In this document: positions 17,352 through 26,744 of the stretch, one piece after another
Layout: every line of letters starts with the position of its first letter
Position numbering within the stretch: position 1 is the first letter of the stretch
Source of the DNA: Mesorhizobium sp. WSM4313
Lineage (GTDB): Bacteria > Pseudomonadota > Alphaproteobacteria > Rhizobiales > Rhizobiaceae
Assembly: GCF_002294725.1 (NCBI RefSeq)
Contig: NZ_NSFT01000005.1
Coordinates: 1-64,000, forward strand
DNA length: 64,000 nucleotides
Reading direction: 5' to 3'
Position numbers and translations under genes: made by a program
The notes under the pieces: generated by a model
Databases searched by the model: none
Seen by the model: the letters and a program-made list of their open reading frames with translations, nothing else
What the model was told of the DNA's origin: nothing

Positions 17352-18651
17352 AAGCGATTTTTTGGAGCCACTCGCGCTTTTGCGCTAACGAAGGTCCCGC
17401 GCCGTATTTGGGCCGGATCCATTTGTGGCCCATCAGAGAAGCAATTACCTTCTCCGGCGCCTCAACTGCCGTCAGCCGGTCCTCGAAAGTGTGTCGCAGG
17501 CTATAAAGACTATGCTCGGAAGTCGGCAGAAGTTCCTTGCTGGCGAGCACCTTGTTGACGAGCGCTGAAAGTGACGCGGCCTTGTCGCGATAACGAGGAA
17601 AGCCGTCCGGATGGAGCTTGATGGCTGCAAGTGCGCCGCCAACCAAGGGAATGTCACGGGCTGAATGACCGGTCTTCAAGCGACGGCCATTGGGGCGCAC
17701 CCGCACATGCGGGATTTCTCGATCGAGGTGGATTGTTTCGGTGGTGAGGTTTGCCGCTTCAGAAAGCCTGAGTCCGGTATCGGCAATCACATAGATTAGA
17801 TGGCGGGCTTCGTCATTGAGTCCGTCGAGCGCGCCTTCAGCGAGTATCTTCTCCTGAATGAACTCCGCTGTGAACGCAGCGCGTTGCCCGGGGACGGCGC
17901 CGGAAAGACGCAGGTTTCGAAAAACCGGCTCCAGCTTGAGCTGGTGAGTCAGATCGACGACGCGCAGCATTTTCGAAACATGGCCGATGTCCTTGTTGGC
18001 CGTACCGATATCAAGTCCATCCTCAACGATCCGCTTTTGCCACCACTCGCGGAACGCGATTGCGTCGTCCCGAGTGAGGCTTGCGATCTCCTTGTCGCCA
18101 ATGACTCCAACCAGATTGGCAACTGCGCGCTTTTTGGGGTTACGCCATTTCTTGATTTGGTTGGGCGACATGGTCAGCAAGTTCTGTTGCTCGATCGTCT
18201 CGAATTCCTTGATAAGACCGCTCAGGCGGACCGCTGGCCGCTTCTCCCCACCCATGACGGCCGAGACGTCCTGCGCGTCCTCGATCGATTTTTTGTCGAG
18301 GAGCAGCTTGATACGGGCCATGAGTTCGTCGAGCGGCCCCGCTGCTAGTTCCTCGTTAGTGCGATAGGCCAATCCAAATGACCGCGCGCGCTTCCTCGCG
18401 GCTTCGAAACGCAGCCCCGCCTCGGCGGATTGGCCTTCCCGCAGTCTACGCCAATACGCCTCCAGCCCCGCGCCGAGGCTTTGCACTGCATCTCGCGCCC
18501 GTACACCGCGGGGATCGTCAGCCACGGCGACGCCCGTGGAAATGCGTACTAGGCAGCGGCGATCAAACGCCGCGAATTCCTTCGGCACCCTGCGGACGAG
18601 ATACCAGATGCCTTCACGTTTATGCGGCTTTGGCGCTGCGGAACGTCGCAT
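17329..18651 (-). CDS. Tyrosine recombinase (phage/island-type integrase)
   Basis: A 440-residue site-specific recombinase. The N-terminal half (EGIWYLVRRVPKEF) is the SAM-like DNA-binding part of DUF6538-type integrases. The catalytic half shows the active-site Arg in DTGLRLSEAANL (about residue 293), the H-x-x-R box SLYSLRHTFEDRL (about 385), LMGHKW, and the Tyr nucleophile in RPKYG (about 417). It is apparently intact. Its 5' end lies 114 bases from the 3' end of the tRNA-Ser gene, the classic arrangement for an island that uses the tRNA 3' end as attachment site. Confidence 0.92.
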   Translation of the reverse strand: MRRSAAPKPHKREGIWYLVRRVPKEFAAFDRRCLVRISTGVAVADDPRGVRARDAVQSLGAGLEAYWRRLREGQSAEAGLRFEAARKRARSFGLAYRTNEELAAGPLDELMARIKLLLDKKSIEDAQDVSAVMGGEKRPAVRLSGLIKEFETIEQQNLLTMSPNQIKKWRNPKKRAVANLVGVIGDKEIASLTRDDAIAFREWWQKRIVEDGLDIGTANKDIGHVSKMLRVVDLTHQLKLEPVFRNLRLSGAVPGQRAAFTAEFIQEKILAEGALDGLNDEARHLIYVIADTGLRLSEAANLTTETIHLDREIPHVRVRPNGRRLKTGHSARDIPLVGGALAAIKLHPDGFPRYRDKAASLSALVNKVLASKELLPTSEHSLYSLRHTFEDRLTAVEAPEKVIASLMGHKWIRPKYGAGPSLAQKREWLQKIAFTPPGRM

Positions 18652-18664
18652 TATCTTTCTCTAA

Positions 18665-18686
18665 TGTTACACAGTTTGTTACACAG
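18665..18686. promoter_or_regulatory. Direct repeat in the integrase promoter region
   Basis: TGTTACACAG occurs twice (18665-18674 and 18677-18686) with a 12-bp period, just upstream of the integrase start. One helical-turn spacing suggests a binding site for the integrase arm domain, an excisionase or a repressor. This is inference from position only. Confidence 0.4.
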
Positions 18687-18765
18687 TCTAAGATATGTTT
18701 CGCTTCGTGCTGGTCAAGCGCAACAAGGAAGCTTTTGAAAGGAAAGGATTTTTATGGAAGCTAAA

Positions 18766-18855
18766 TGGCGGAGAGGGAGGGATTCGAACCCCCGATACCC
18801 TTGCGAGTATGCCGCATTTCGAGTGCGGTGCATTCGACCACTCTGCCACCTCTCC
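18766..18855 (-). tRNA. tRNA-Ser (anticodon CGA)
   Basis: On the reverse strand this 90-base gene begins GGAGAGGTGGCAGAGTGG and ends in CCTCTCC-G-CCA. The 7-bp acceptor stem pairs perfectly, the T-arm reads GGTTCGAATCC, there is a long variable arm as expected for serine, and the anticodon loop CTCGAAA gives CGA. CCA is encoded. The gene is complete even though an integrase lies at its 3' side, so any insertion restored the tRNA end. Confidence 0.95.
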
Positions 18856-19181
18856 GCGAGGTCATGGTCGGCCGTTGCCGGCGCGGCGCACTAGATAACG
18901 GCTGACTGCTCCGGTTACAAGGCCCTATTCGCCCGATTTCCAGCTTCCGCAAAAAGCGATTGCGACGGGACGGACCGATATTTGCCGGCAACGTCGCTCG
19001 CGGCCTCTCCAAGGACAAGCCGCTTGCCTTGACTCCGGCGCAACCTTCGGTTAGGGACAGCCCGCATTCGGCGTGGAGGCTCTTCCGCGCCGCTTGTTTT
19101 TTGAACCCGCAGACTGACAAAAAGACGGCCGAACCGCCCGAGGCGGTTCATCGAGGCCGACCGAACAGCGAAAGGCAAAAA

Positions 19182-19880
19182 ATGTTCGCAGTCATCAAAA
19201 CGGGCGGCAAGCAGTATCGCGTCGCCGCCAACGATCTCCTGAAGATCGAGAAACTCGAAGCCAAGGTCGGCGATATCGTCGAGATCGGCAATGTGCTCGC
19301 GCATGGCGAGGGAGAGAATGTCACCTTCGGCGCGCCGTTCGTCGATGGCGCTCTGGTCACGGCGGAAGTCGTCGAGCAGGGCAAGAACCGCACCGTCATC
19401 GCTTTCAAGAAGCGCCGCCGCCAGAATTCGCGCCGCAAGATCGGCCACCGCCAGCTTTTGACCACCGTCAGGATCGCCGAGATCCTGCTGGGCGGCGCCA
19501 AGCCGTCGAAGAAGGCCGCCGCCAAGGCAGAGGCCAAGGCCCCCGAAGCCAAGGCGGAAGTCGCCGCCGAGGCAAAGGCCGAAGCCGCTCCGAAGGAGGC
19601 CAAGGCCAAGAAGGAGCCCAAGTCTGAGGCTACTTCCGGCGAAGAGGCAAAGGCCGCGCCGCTGTTCAAGGCGCCGAAGGGCGAGCCGGATGACCTGACC
19701 GTGATCAAGGGCATCGGCCCGGTCGCGGCGAAGGACCTCGCCGAACAGGGCATCGTCACCTTCGCGCAGCTCGCCAAGCTCACCGACAAGGATGTCGCCA
19801 AGATCGACGAGCACATGCCGTTCAGCGCCGACCAGATCAAGGACTGGCGCGAGCAGGCCAAGGAACTGGCGAAGAAGTAA
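19182..19880 (+). CDS. rplU: 50S ribosomal protein L21 with a long helix-hairpin-helix tail
   Basis: Residues 1-103 are a standard L21 ([18 protein letters not shown], with the conserved [16 protein letters not shown] block). They are followed by an Ala/Lys/Glu-rich linker (104-165) and a helix-hairpin-helix domain from about 168 ([15 protein letters not shown]) to 232. Such a tail is known in Hyphomicrobiales L21 and more than doubles the usual length of about 103. The ATG at 19182 fits the family N-terminus. The 326 bases between the tRNA and this start contain no gene I can support and probably hold the ribosomal operon promoter and leader. A similar tail occurs on LivG at 51223. Confidence 0.96.
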   Translation: MFAVIKTGGKQYRVAANDLLKIEKLEAKVGDIVEIGNVLAHGEGENVTFGAPFVDGALVTAEVVEQGKNRTVIAFKKRRRQNSRRKIGHRQLLTTVRIAEILLGGAKPSKKAAAKAEAKAPEAKAEVAAEAKAEAAPKEAKAKKEPKSEATSGEEAKAAPLFKAPKGEPDDLTVIKGIGPVAAKDLAEQGIVTFAQLAKLTDKDVAKIDEHMPFSADQIKDWREQAKELAKK

Positions 19881-19995
19881 GGCAGGTTGAAATAAGATGG
19901 CCCGGCGACAATCGTCGCCGGTGCGCACTTGAAACGGAACGCGAACGCGTTCATAAGACCATTCAAGCGCCTCAGGGCGCATCGGAGTTAGTCAA

Positions 19996-20265
19996 ATGGC
20001 ACACAAGAAAGCTGGCGGTTCGTCGCGCAACGGTCGCGATTCGCACTCCAAGCGTCTCGGCGTGAAGAAGTTCGGCGGCGAAGCCGTCATCGCCGGCAAC
20101 ATCATCATTCGTCAGCGCGGCACGCAATGGCATCCGGGCACCAATGTTGGCATGGGCACGGACCACACCCTTTTTGCGCTCGAAGCCGGCGCAGTCACCT
20201 TCAACAAGAAAGCCAACGGCCGAACCTACGTATCGGTGAACCCGATTACCAAAGCAGCGGAGTAG
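19996..20265 (+). CDS. rpmA: 50S ribosomal protein L27
   Basis: An 89-residue protein beginning [20 protein letters not shown], the unmistakable L27 N-terminus that reaches the peptidyl-transferase centre, followed by [10 protein letters not shown] and [11 protein letters not shown]. Full length. It follows rplU by 115 bases in the conserved rplU-rpmA pair, and an intrinsic terminator follows at 20334. Confidence 0.98.
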   Translation: MAHKKAGGSSRNGRDSHSKRLGVKKFGGEAVIAGNIIIRQRGTQWHPGTNVGMGTDHTLFALEAGAVTFNKKANGRTYVSVNPITKAAE

Positions 20266-20333
20266 CCGGTTCCGCACCATAACACCGGCGCCCATCTCGG
20301 GAACCGGTGTCTGGCCAGGCCAGGAAAAGGATC

Positions 20334-20373
20334 AGGAGAGATGGGTTTGCCCTCTCTCCTTTTTCATTTTTTC
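20334..20373 (+). terminator. Intrinsic terminator after rpmA
   Basis: AGGAGAG (20334-20340) pairs with CTCTCCT (20354-20360), followed by a T-rich tract TTTTCATTTTTTC. A good intrinsic terminator for rplU-rpmA. An ATG in its loop (20341) is therefore an unlikely translation start for the next gene. Confidence 0.8.
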
Positions 20374-20391
20374 TTGCCCTGGAGGACTAAA

Positions 20392-20979
20392 ATGGTTGCC
20401 GAAGCGGAAGACACCGAAGACGAAAGTTACGTGATCGATTGCCCGGAGCTGGCCACCGAGCGACTGGGCATGCGCGCCCCGCGCGAGAGCGATCTCGAGC
20501 AACTCGTCACGCTGGCCGACAACCGGCATGTCGCCGAAATGCTGGCCCGCATGCCGCATCCTTATGGCGAAGCCGAGGGCCGCACCTTCCTCGCCATGGC
20601 GGCGTCGCGCCGCGCCGGCATCGTCTATGCCCTGACGCTCAAGGATACCGGCATCTTCGTCGGCTGCGCCGGGCTCAACACCACCGATCGCGGCCTGGAA
20701 CTGGGCTACTGGATCGGCGAGCCTTACTGGAAGCGCGGCTATGCGACCGAGGCCGCGCACGCTCTGGTCGACCTCGCCTTCCAGCGGACCTCGATCCAGG
20801 TGCTGCATGCTTCGACAAGGGTGATCAATCCGGCCTCACGCCGGGTCATTCACAAATGCGGCTTCCAGTATGCCGGCCAGGGCATGCTGAACTCGATCGT
20901 CGCGGGCCAGGTGCCGGTCGAGCGCTACAGGCTCGACAGGAAGACCTGGACCAGCCTGAGGAATTGGATTCATTTTTGA
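20392..20979 (+). CDS. GNAT-family N-acetyltransferase (RimJ/RimL-like)
   Basis: A 195-residue acetyltransferase. The N-terminal ATERLGMRAPRESDLEQL strand-helix, the EPYWKRGYATEAAHALVDLAF acetyl-CoA loop and the INPASRRVIHKCGF segment are the usual landmarks of RimJ/RimL-type GNATs, which modify protein N-termini or small molecules. The substrate cannot be told. The start at 20392 has a GGAGG ribosome binding site 6 bases upstream; the longer frame from 20341 starts in the terminator loop and is rejected. It commonly sits between rpmA and obgE in rhizobia. Confidence 0.85.
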   Translation: MVAEAEDTEDESYVIDCPELATERLGMRAPRESDLEQLVTLADNRHVAEMLARMPHPYGEAEGRTFLAMAASRRAGIVYALTLKDTGIFVGCAGLNTTDRGLELGYWIGEPYWKRGYATEAAHALVDLAFQRTSIQVLHASTRVINPASRRVIHKCGFQYAGQGMLNSIVAGQVPVERYRLDRKTWTSLRNWIHF

Positions 20980-21008
20980 CGATTGCTTCACAGGGCTGGG
21001 CAAGCGCC

Positions 21009-21150
21009 CCCTCACCCGGATTGCCAGCCGAATTGCGAGGGGCAATTCGGCTGGCAATCGACCTCTCCCAAGAGGAGAGGAGCAGGTAAGCGCCGGCGCC
21101 AATCTCTTCTGCCCTCGGGGAGAAGGTGGCCGCGTAGCGGCCAGATGATG
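21009..21150. repeat. Palindromic intergenic mosaic repeat with a nested perfect hairpin
   Basis: The stretch contains modules typical of rhizobial intergenic mosaic elements (CCCTCACCCGGATTGC, CCTCTCCCAAGAGGAGAGG, GGGGAGAAGGTGGC, GCGTAGCGGCCAGATGATGGGG). Within it, 21020-21036 and 21042-21058 form a perfect 17-bp stem (ATTGCCAGCCGAATTGC and its complement) around a 5-base loop. It lies between convergent genes and could act as a bidirectional terminator. Confidence 0.75.
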
Positions 21151-21153
21151 GGG

Positions 21154-21174
21154 AGTTCAGAGTTCAGAGTTCAG
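21154..21174. repeat. 7-bp tandem repeat, AGTTCAG x3
   Basis: Three perfect copies of AGTTCAG. The last copy overlaps the stop codon of the EEP-family gene (stop at 21171-21173), so the array supplies the end of that reading frame. Confidence 0.85.
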
Positions 21175-22034
21175 CCCAGCTCGGCCCAGAGCGGCAGGTG
21201 ATCGGAGCCGACGGCGTCCCGGTCGGACCATAGACGCTTCAGCGATCTGGCCAGCGAGGCGCTGGTGAAGATGTAGTCGATGCGTTTGTAGCGGTTTTTG
21301 TCGTCTGGGCGGTCGGGGTCGACCCAGGTGACGAGGTCGGCGACGGCAAGGCGCTGGGCGACGTCGACGGCAAGATCGGCGGTCAGCGGCATACCGAACT
21401 CATGATCCGGGCGGCCGGCGAGCTCGACATATTCGGGGGAGCCCGGCAGCATGTTGAAGTCGCCCATGACGATGAAGGCTTCCGGATAGGGTAGATCCGG
21501 CAGGCCGATCTCGGGAATGCCCGACAGCCCGCCGCCTTCGAGCGCATAGTTCAAGAGGCGCTGGCGCAGGAAGCGGATCTGGCTCTGGCGCTCGACCGGG
21601 CTGCGGTGGTCGAGATGGGTGGAATAGAAGCGGATGAAGCCGAGCGGCGTCTCGATCAGCGCCTCGAGCGCGCCGCGCTGGAAGTTCATGGCCTCGAGGC
21701 TGCGGCTGCGCGGCAAAAGGAGATTGCGCGACAGATGAATGGGCGTCTTCGACAGCACCATGTTGCCGAGCTGGAAGGAAGTCGAGATGGCGCGGCCGTT
21801 CTCCAGGCGCGAGCCGATATTGACCTCGAAATTGCTGCCATAGGCGGCAAAATAATCGGGCAGCGCCTCGCTGATCTCGGCCACCATGTCGCGGTCGCCG
21901 TTGCGCGGGTTGTTGCGGGTCACTTCCTGCAGCGCGATCACGTCGGCGCCGCGCACGGCGTCGGCGATGCGGCCGACATCGTATTTGCCGTCGAGGCCGA
22001 TGCCGTACTGGATGTTGTAGGAAACGATCTTCAT
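21171..22034 (-). CDS. Endonuclease/exonuclease/phosphatase (EEP) family hydrolase
   Basis: A 287-residue metal-dependent hydrolase. EEP landmarks in order: MKIVSYNIQYG (Asn), ADVIALQEVTR (metal-binding Glu), FYSTHLDHRS (catalytic His), VMGDFNMLPGS (Asp/Asn), IDYIFTS (Asp) and GSDHLPLWAEL (final Asp-His pair). All active-site residues are present. No signal peptide is evident, so it is probably cytoplasmic; the substrate (nucleic acid, phospholipid or sugar phosphate) cannot be predicted. It is transcribed against its neighbours. Confidence 0.88.
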   Translation of the reverse strand: MKIVSYNIQYGIGLDGKYDVGRIADAVRGADVIALQEVTRNNPRNGDRDMVAEISEALPDYFAAYGSNFEVNIGSRLENGRAISTSFQLGNMVLSKTPIHLSRNLLLPRSRSLEAMNFQRGALEALIETPLGFIRFYSTHLDHRSPVERQSQIRFLRQRLLNYALEGGGLSGIPEIGLPDLPYPEAFIVMGDFNMLPGSPEYVELAGRPDHEFGMPLTADLAVDVAQRLAVADLVTWVDPDRPDDKNRYKRIDYIFTSASLARSLKRLWSDRDAVGSDHLPLWAELG

Positions 22035-22161
22035 TCCCGCGCCCCTTTAGTCCCCGCCAGTGCTACCGCGTGCGCGCCGAAAGGGCATCCGGCGCTTTAG
22101 TCGCAATTCGGCCTCGCCCTCGGCCCTGCCTTGGTTTAGAGCAATCCCGCAAGTGCAATAG

Positions 22162-23205
<1,044 letters not shown>

Positions 23206-23210
23206 GACCC

Positions 23211-24350
23211 ATGAAATCGCTGAAATCATACCGGCGCATCACAGTGAAGATCGGTTCGGCGCTGCTCGTCGACCGCGCGACAGGTTTGAAGCGCGACTGG
23301 CTGACCTCGCTTGCCGGCGACATTGCGGTGCTTGCCGATGCGGGCGCGGAAGTGCTCGTCGTCTCCTCGGGAGCCATCGCGCTCGGGCGCACCATTCTCG
23401 GCCTCGGCAAACGCGCGCTGAAGCTCGAGGAGAGCCAGGCGGCGGCCGCCGTCGGCCAGATCGCGCTTGCCGGCGCCTGGTCGGACGCGCTCGGCAAGGA
23501 CGGGCTGAAATCGGGCCAGATCCTTTTGACCCTCGGCGATACGGAGGAACGCCGCCGCTACCTCAATGCGCGCGCGACGATCTCGACCCTGCTCAAGATG
23601 AAGGCGGTGCCGGTCATCAACGAGAACGACACGGTGGCGACCTCCGAAATCCGCTATGGCGACAATGACCGGCTGGCGGCGCGGGTGGCGACCATGATGG
23701 GCGCCGACCTGCTGGTGCTGCTTTCCGACATTGACGGGCTCTACACGGCGCCGCCGGCCAAGGACCCGCGAGCGAAGTTCATCCCGGTGGTCGACCGCAT
23801 CACGCCGGACATCGAGGCGATGGCGGGCGCGGCCGCATCCGAGTTGTCGCGCGGCGGCATGCGCACTAAGCTCGATGCCGGCAAGATCGCCAACGCCGCC
23901 GGCACCGCCATGATCATCACGTCCGGCACCAGGCTGTCGCCGCTGATGGCGATCGAACGCGGCGAACGCTCGACCTTTTTCAGGCCGAGCGCCAATCCGG
24001 TGAAGGGTTACAAGACCTGGATCGCCGGGCAGCTCGAACCGGCCGGCCGGCTCACCGTCGATGCCGGCGCCGTCGGTGCGCTCATGTCGGGCAAGTCGCT
24101 GCTGGCTGCCGGCGTCAAGCTGGTCAGCGGCAATTTCTCGCGCGGCGATACGGTGGCGATCCTGTCGCCGGAGGGCCGCGAGATCGCGCGCGGCCTGGTT
24201 GCCTACGATGCCGCCGATGCCGTAAGGATCGCAGGTCTGAAGACGGCCGAGATCGAAAACGTGCTCGGCTACGAGGCGCGTTCGGCGATGATCCATCGCG
24301 ACGACCTTGTGGTAAGCCTTGCCGGCGACCAAGTATTGGCCGACGACTAG
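23211..24350 (+). CDS. proB: Glutamate 5-kinase
   Basis: First step of proline synthesis: ATP-dependent phosphorylation of glutamate. The 379-residue enzyme has an amino-acid kinase domain ([63 protein letters not shown]) and a C-terminal PUA domain (about residues 280-360). Adjacent to proA, with which it channels the unstable glutamyl phosphate. Confidence 0.97.
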   Translation: MKSLKSYRRITVKIGSALLVDRATGLKRDWLTSLAGDIAVLADAGAEVLVVSSGAIALGRTILGLGKRALKLEESQAAAAVGQIALAGAWSDALGKDGLKSGQILLTLGDTEERRRYLNARATISTLLKMKAVPVINENDTVATSEIRYGDNDRLAARVATMMGADLLVLLSDIDGLYTAPPAKDPRAKFIPVVDRITPDIEAMAGAAASELSRGGMRTKLDAGKIANAAGTAMIITSGTRLSPLMAIERGERSTFFRPSANPVKGYKTWIAGQLEPAGRLTVDAGAVGALMSGKSLLAAGVKLVSGNFSRGDTVAILSPEGREIARGLVAYDAADAVRIAGLKTAEIENVLGYEARSAMIHRDDLVVSLAGDQVLADD

Positions 24351-24370
24351 ATGGGGCGGAGGGATGAACC

Positions 24371-25657
24371 ATGCTGAAGCTGCATGAAAAGTCCGGCGAA
24401 GACACTGTGGCACTCATGGCCGATATCGGCCGTCGCGCTCGCGCCGCCGCCCGACCGTTGGCCGTCGCTTCCACCAGGGCAAAGAACGATGCGCTGGTTG
24501 CCATGGCCGAAGCCATCCTGCGCAACGAGCAGGCCATTCTCGACGCCAACGCCATCGATACGTCGAATGGCGAGGAGGCCGGCTTGTCGGGTTCGTTCAT
24601 GGACCGACTGAAGCTCAATCCCTCGCGCATCAAGGCGATGGCCGAGGGCATTCGCGAGATCGCCGCGCTCAAGGATCCGGTCGGCGAAACCATTGCGGCG
24701 TGGGACCGGCCGAATGGGCTCCGCATCGAACGCGTGCGCACGCCGCTCGGCGTCATCGGCGTCATCTATGAGAGCCGCCCGAATGTGACGGCGGACGCCG
24801 GCGCGCTCTGCTTAAAGGCCGGCAATCCGGTGATCCTGCGCGGCGGTTCGGACTCGCTCAATTCTTCGGCCGCGATCCATGCCTGCATGGTCGAAGGGCT
24901 GAAGGCCGCCGGCCTGCCGCAGGAATCCATCCAGCTGGTGCAGACCACCGACCGCGCCGCCGTCGGCGAGATGCTGAAAGGTCTCGGCGGCAATCTCGAC
25001 GTCATCATCCCGCGCGGCGGCAAAAGCCTGGTCGGACGCGTGCAGACCGAGGCGCGTGTGCCGGTCTTCGCGCATCTGGAAGGCATCTGCCATCTCTATG
25101 TCGACCGCTCGGCCGATCTCGACATGGCGGTCAATATCGCCGTCAACGCCAAGATGCGGCGCACAGGCGTGTGCGGCGCGGCCGAGACCTTGCTGGTCGA
25201 CCGCGCGGCGGCCTCCACGCATCTGGTGCCGATCCTGGAAGCGCTGCGCGCTGCCGGCTGCGAGATCCACGCCGACGCCGAGGTGATGAAGGCTTTCGCC
25301 GACGCCAGCCCGGCGACCGATGCCGACTGGGTGACGGAATATCTCGACGCCGTCATCGCGGTGAAGCTGGTCGACGGCATCGCCGGCGCGATCGAGCATA
25401 TCGAGACGTTTTCCTCGCACCACACCGAGGCGATCGTCGCCGAGGATACGGCTGCGGTTGAGCGCTTTTTCAACGAGATCGACTCGGCGATCCTGCTGCA
25501 CAATGCCTCGACGCAGTTCGCCGATGGCGGTGAGTTCGGCATGGGCGCCGAGATCGGCATCGCCACCGGCAAGATGCATGCACGCGGACCGGTCGGTGTC
25601 GAGCAGCTCACCTCGTTCAAATACCGCGTGCGCGGGTCTGGACAGGTGAGGCCTTGA
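24371..25657 (+). CDS. proA: Gamma-glutamyl phosphate reductase
   Basis: Second step of proline synthesis: reduces glutamyl phosphate to glutamate semialdehyde with NADPH. The 428-residue protein has the aldehyde-dehydrogenase fold with [24 protein letters not shown], the active-site Cys in [14 protein letters not shown], and the C-terminal [21 protein letters not shown]. Full length and 20 bases after proB. Confidence 0.97.
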   Translation: MLKLHEKSGEDTVALMADIGRRARAAARPLAVASTRAKNDALVAMAEAILRNEQAILDANAIDTSNGEEAGLSGSFMDRLKLNPSRIKAMAEGIREIAALKDPVGETIAAWDRPNGLRIERVRTPLGVIGVIYESRPNVTADAGALCLKAGNPVILRGGSDSLNSSAAIHACMVEGLKAAGLPQESIQLVQTTDRAAVGEMLKGLGGNLDVIIPRGGKSLVGRVQTEARVPVFAHLEGICHLYVDRSADLDMAVNIAVNAKMRRTGVCGAAETLLVDRAAASTHLVPILEALRAAGCEIHADAEVMKAFADASPATDADWVTEYLDAVIAVKLVDGIAGAIEHIETFSSHHTEAIVAEDTAAVERFFNEIDSAILLHNASTQFADGGEFGMGAEIGIATGKMHARGPVGVEQLTSFKYRVRGSGQVRP

Positions 25658-25694
25658 CGCTTGCCGCTAGAGTGTGAGGCTTTGCGCCCAGGCC

Positions 25695-25852
25695 GCCCCC
25701 TCTGGCCTGCCGGCCATCTCCCCCTCAAGGGGGGAGATTGGCAGCTTCGGCGCCGGCGCTCGGCTTGCAACGCCGGCGATTGGCGAAAGTCGCGGCGACA
25801 TCTGATCTCCCCCCTTGAGGGGGAGATGGCCGGCAGGCCAGAGAGGGGGGGC
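25695..25852. repeat. MITE-like inverted-repeat element, copy A
   Basis: Terminal inverted repeats of about 44 bp (GCCCCCTCTGGCCTGCCGGCC... and its complement ending at 25852) flank about 70 bp of interior sequence. The arms differ by a small AG insertion. The interior is homologous, in reverse orientation, to the interior of the element at 39211-39360. No coding capacity. It fills the gap between proA and nadD and extends to 8 bases before the nadD start. Confidence 0.85.
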
Positions 25853-25859
25853 TAGCACC

Positions 25860-26495
25860 ATGCTTTCCCAAGCTGAGCAGCCAGTCCCCGCCCGCTACCT
25901 CCGCATGCCGCACGCCGCCAGAGGGCTGACGGTGGGGCTGTTCGGCGGTTCGTTCAATCCGCCGCATGCCGGTCATGCGCTGGTCGCCGAGATCGCGTTG
26001 AGAAGGCTCGCGCTCGACCAGCTTTGGTGGATGGTGACGCCCGGCAATCCGCTGAAAAGCGCGCGCGAACTGGCGCCGCTCGCCGAGCGTGTCGAGCTGT
26101 CCGAAAAGATCGCCAGGAACCCGAAGATCAAGGTAACCGCCTTCGAGGCGGCGCAGCATGCGCGCTACACCGCCGACACGCTTGCCCTGGTCAAGGCGCG
26201 CAACCCGGGCGTGGATTTCGTCTGGATCATGGGCGCGGACTCATTGCGCGACTTCCACCGCTGGCAGCGCTGGCGCGAGATCGTGCTGACCTTCCCGATC
26301 GCGGTCATCGATCGCCCGGGCGCCACGCTCTCCTTCCTGTCGTCGGTGGTCGCCAAGACCTTCGACTATGCCCGTATCGACGAGGGCGACGCGCCGCTGC
26401 TTGCCCGCATGCCGGCGCCGGCCTGGACCTTCATCCACGGTCCGCGCTCCTCCCTCTCCTCCACCGCGCTCCGCAAGGCGGCGAAGGATAGATGA
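25860..26495 (+). CDS. nadD: Nicotinate-nucleotide adenylyltransferase
   Basis: Transfers AMP to nicotinate mononucleotide in NAD synthesis. The 211-residue protein has VGLFGGSFNPPHAGH (nucleotidyltransferase HxGH motif), WWMVTPGNPLK, FVWIMGADSL and a C-terminal SSLSSTALRK (ISSTxxR-like). The ATG at 25860 follows a G-rich stretch from the MITE; MPHAARGLTVGLFGG at 25908 is an equally plausible start. The reading frame can be opened even further left into the MITE, which is rejected. Confidence 0.93.
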   Translation: MLSQAEQPVPARYLRMPHAARGLTVGLFGGSFNPPHAGHALVAEIALRRLALDQLWWMVTPGNPLKSARELAPLAERVELSEKIARNPKIKVTAFEAAQHARYTADTLALVKARNPGVDFVWIMGADSLRDFHRWQRWREIVLTFPIAVIDRPGATLSFLSSVVAKTFDYARIDEGDAPLLARMPAPAWTFIHGPRSSLSSTALRKAAKDR

Positions 26496-26498
26496 GCT

Positions 26499-26685
26499 TC
26501 CCCTTCTCCCCTTGTGGGAGAAGGTGGATCGGCGCGATAGCGCCGAGACGGATGAGGGGTGTTCCAGCTTGGCGACACCGTTTTGTCTAGCGACGAGGTC
26601 GCCGACGTCTCACTCCGCTGGAACACCCCTCATCCGTCTTGCCGCTTCGCGGCAATCCACCTTCCCCCACAAGGGGGGAGAGAAG
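26499..26685. repeat. MITE-like inverted-repeat element, copy B (different family)
   Basis: Arms at 26499-26575 (CTTCTCCCCTTGTGGGAGAAGG..., ...GGATGAGGGGTGTTCCAGC) and 26620-26685 (GCTGGAACACCCCTCATCC...) are complementary over most of 65 bases around a loop of about 45 bases. Contains nested small hairpins (GGCGCGATAGCGCC, GCCGCTTCGCGGC). It differs from copies A and C. It separates nadD from the MFS gene. Confidence 0.8.
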
Positions 26686-26744
26686 TCCGGCCATGTCGCT
26701 TTTACGGCGGCTTTTTTCCTGTCCGTAGACCAAGCTGTGCGGAC

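Noticed and set aside
17329..18760. att duplicate of the tRNA-Ser 3' end within the window
   Set aside because: I looked for a second copy of the tRNA 3' sequence to the left of the integrase and did not see one. The other end is probably outside the window.
20341..20391. N-terminal extension of the GNAT gene
   Set aside because: It would start in the loop of the rpmA terminator; the ATG at 20392 has GGAGG and fits family length.
25815..25859. Start of nadD inside MITE copy A
   Set aside because: The extra residues are encoded by the terminal inverted repeat and not found in NadD.
26559..26744. MFS gene start inside the inverted-repeat element
   Set aside because: The extension is the translated repeat; the ATG at 26745 begins a normal MFS N-terminus.
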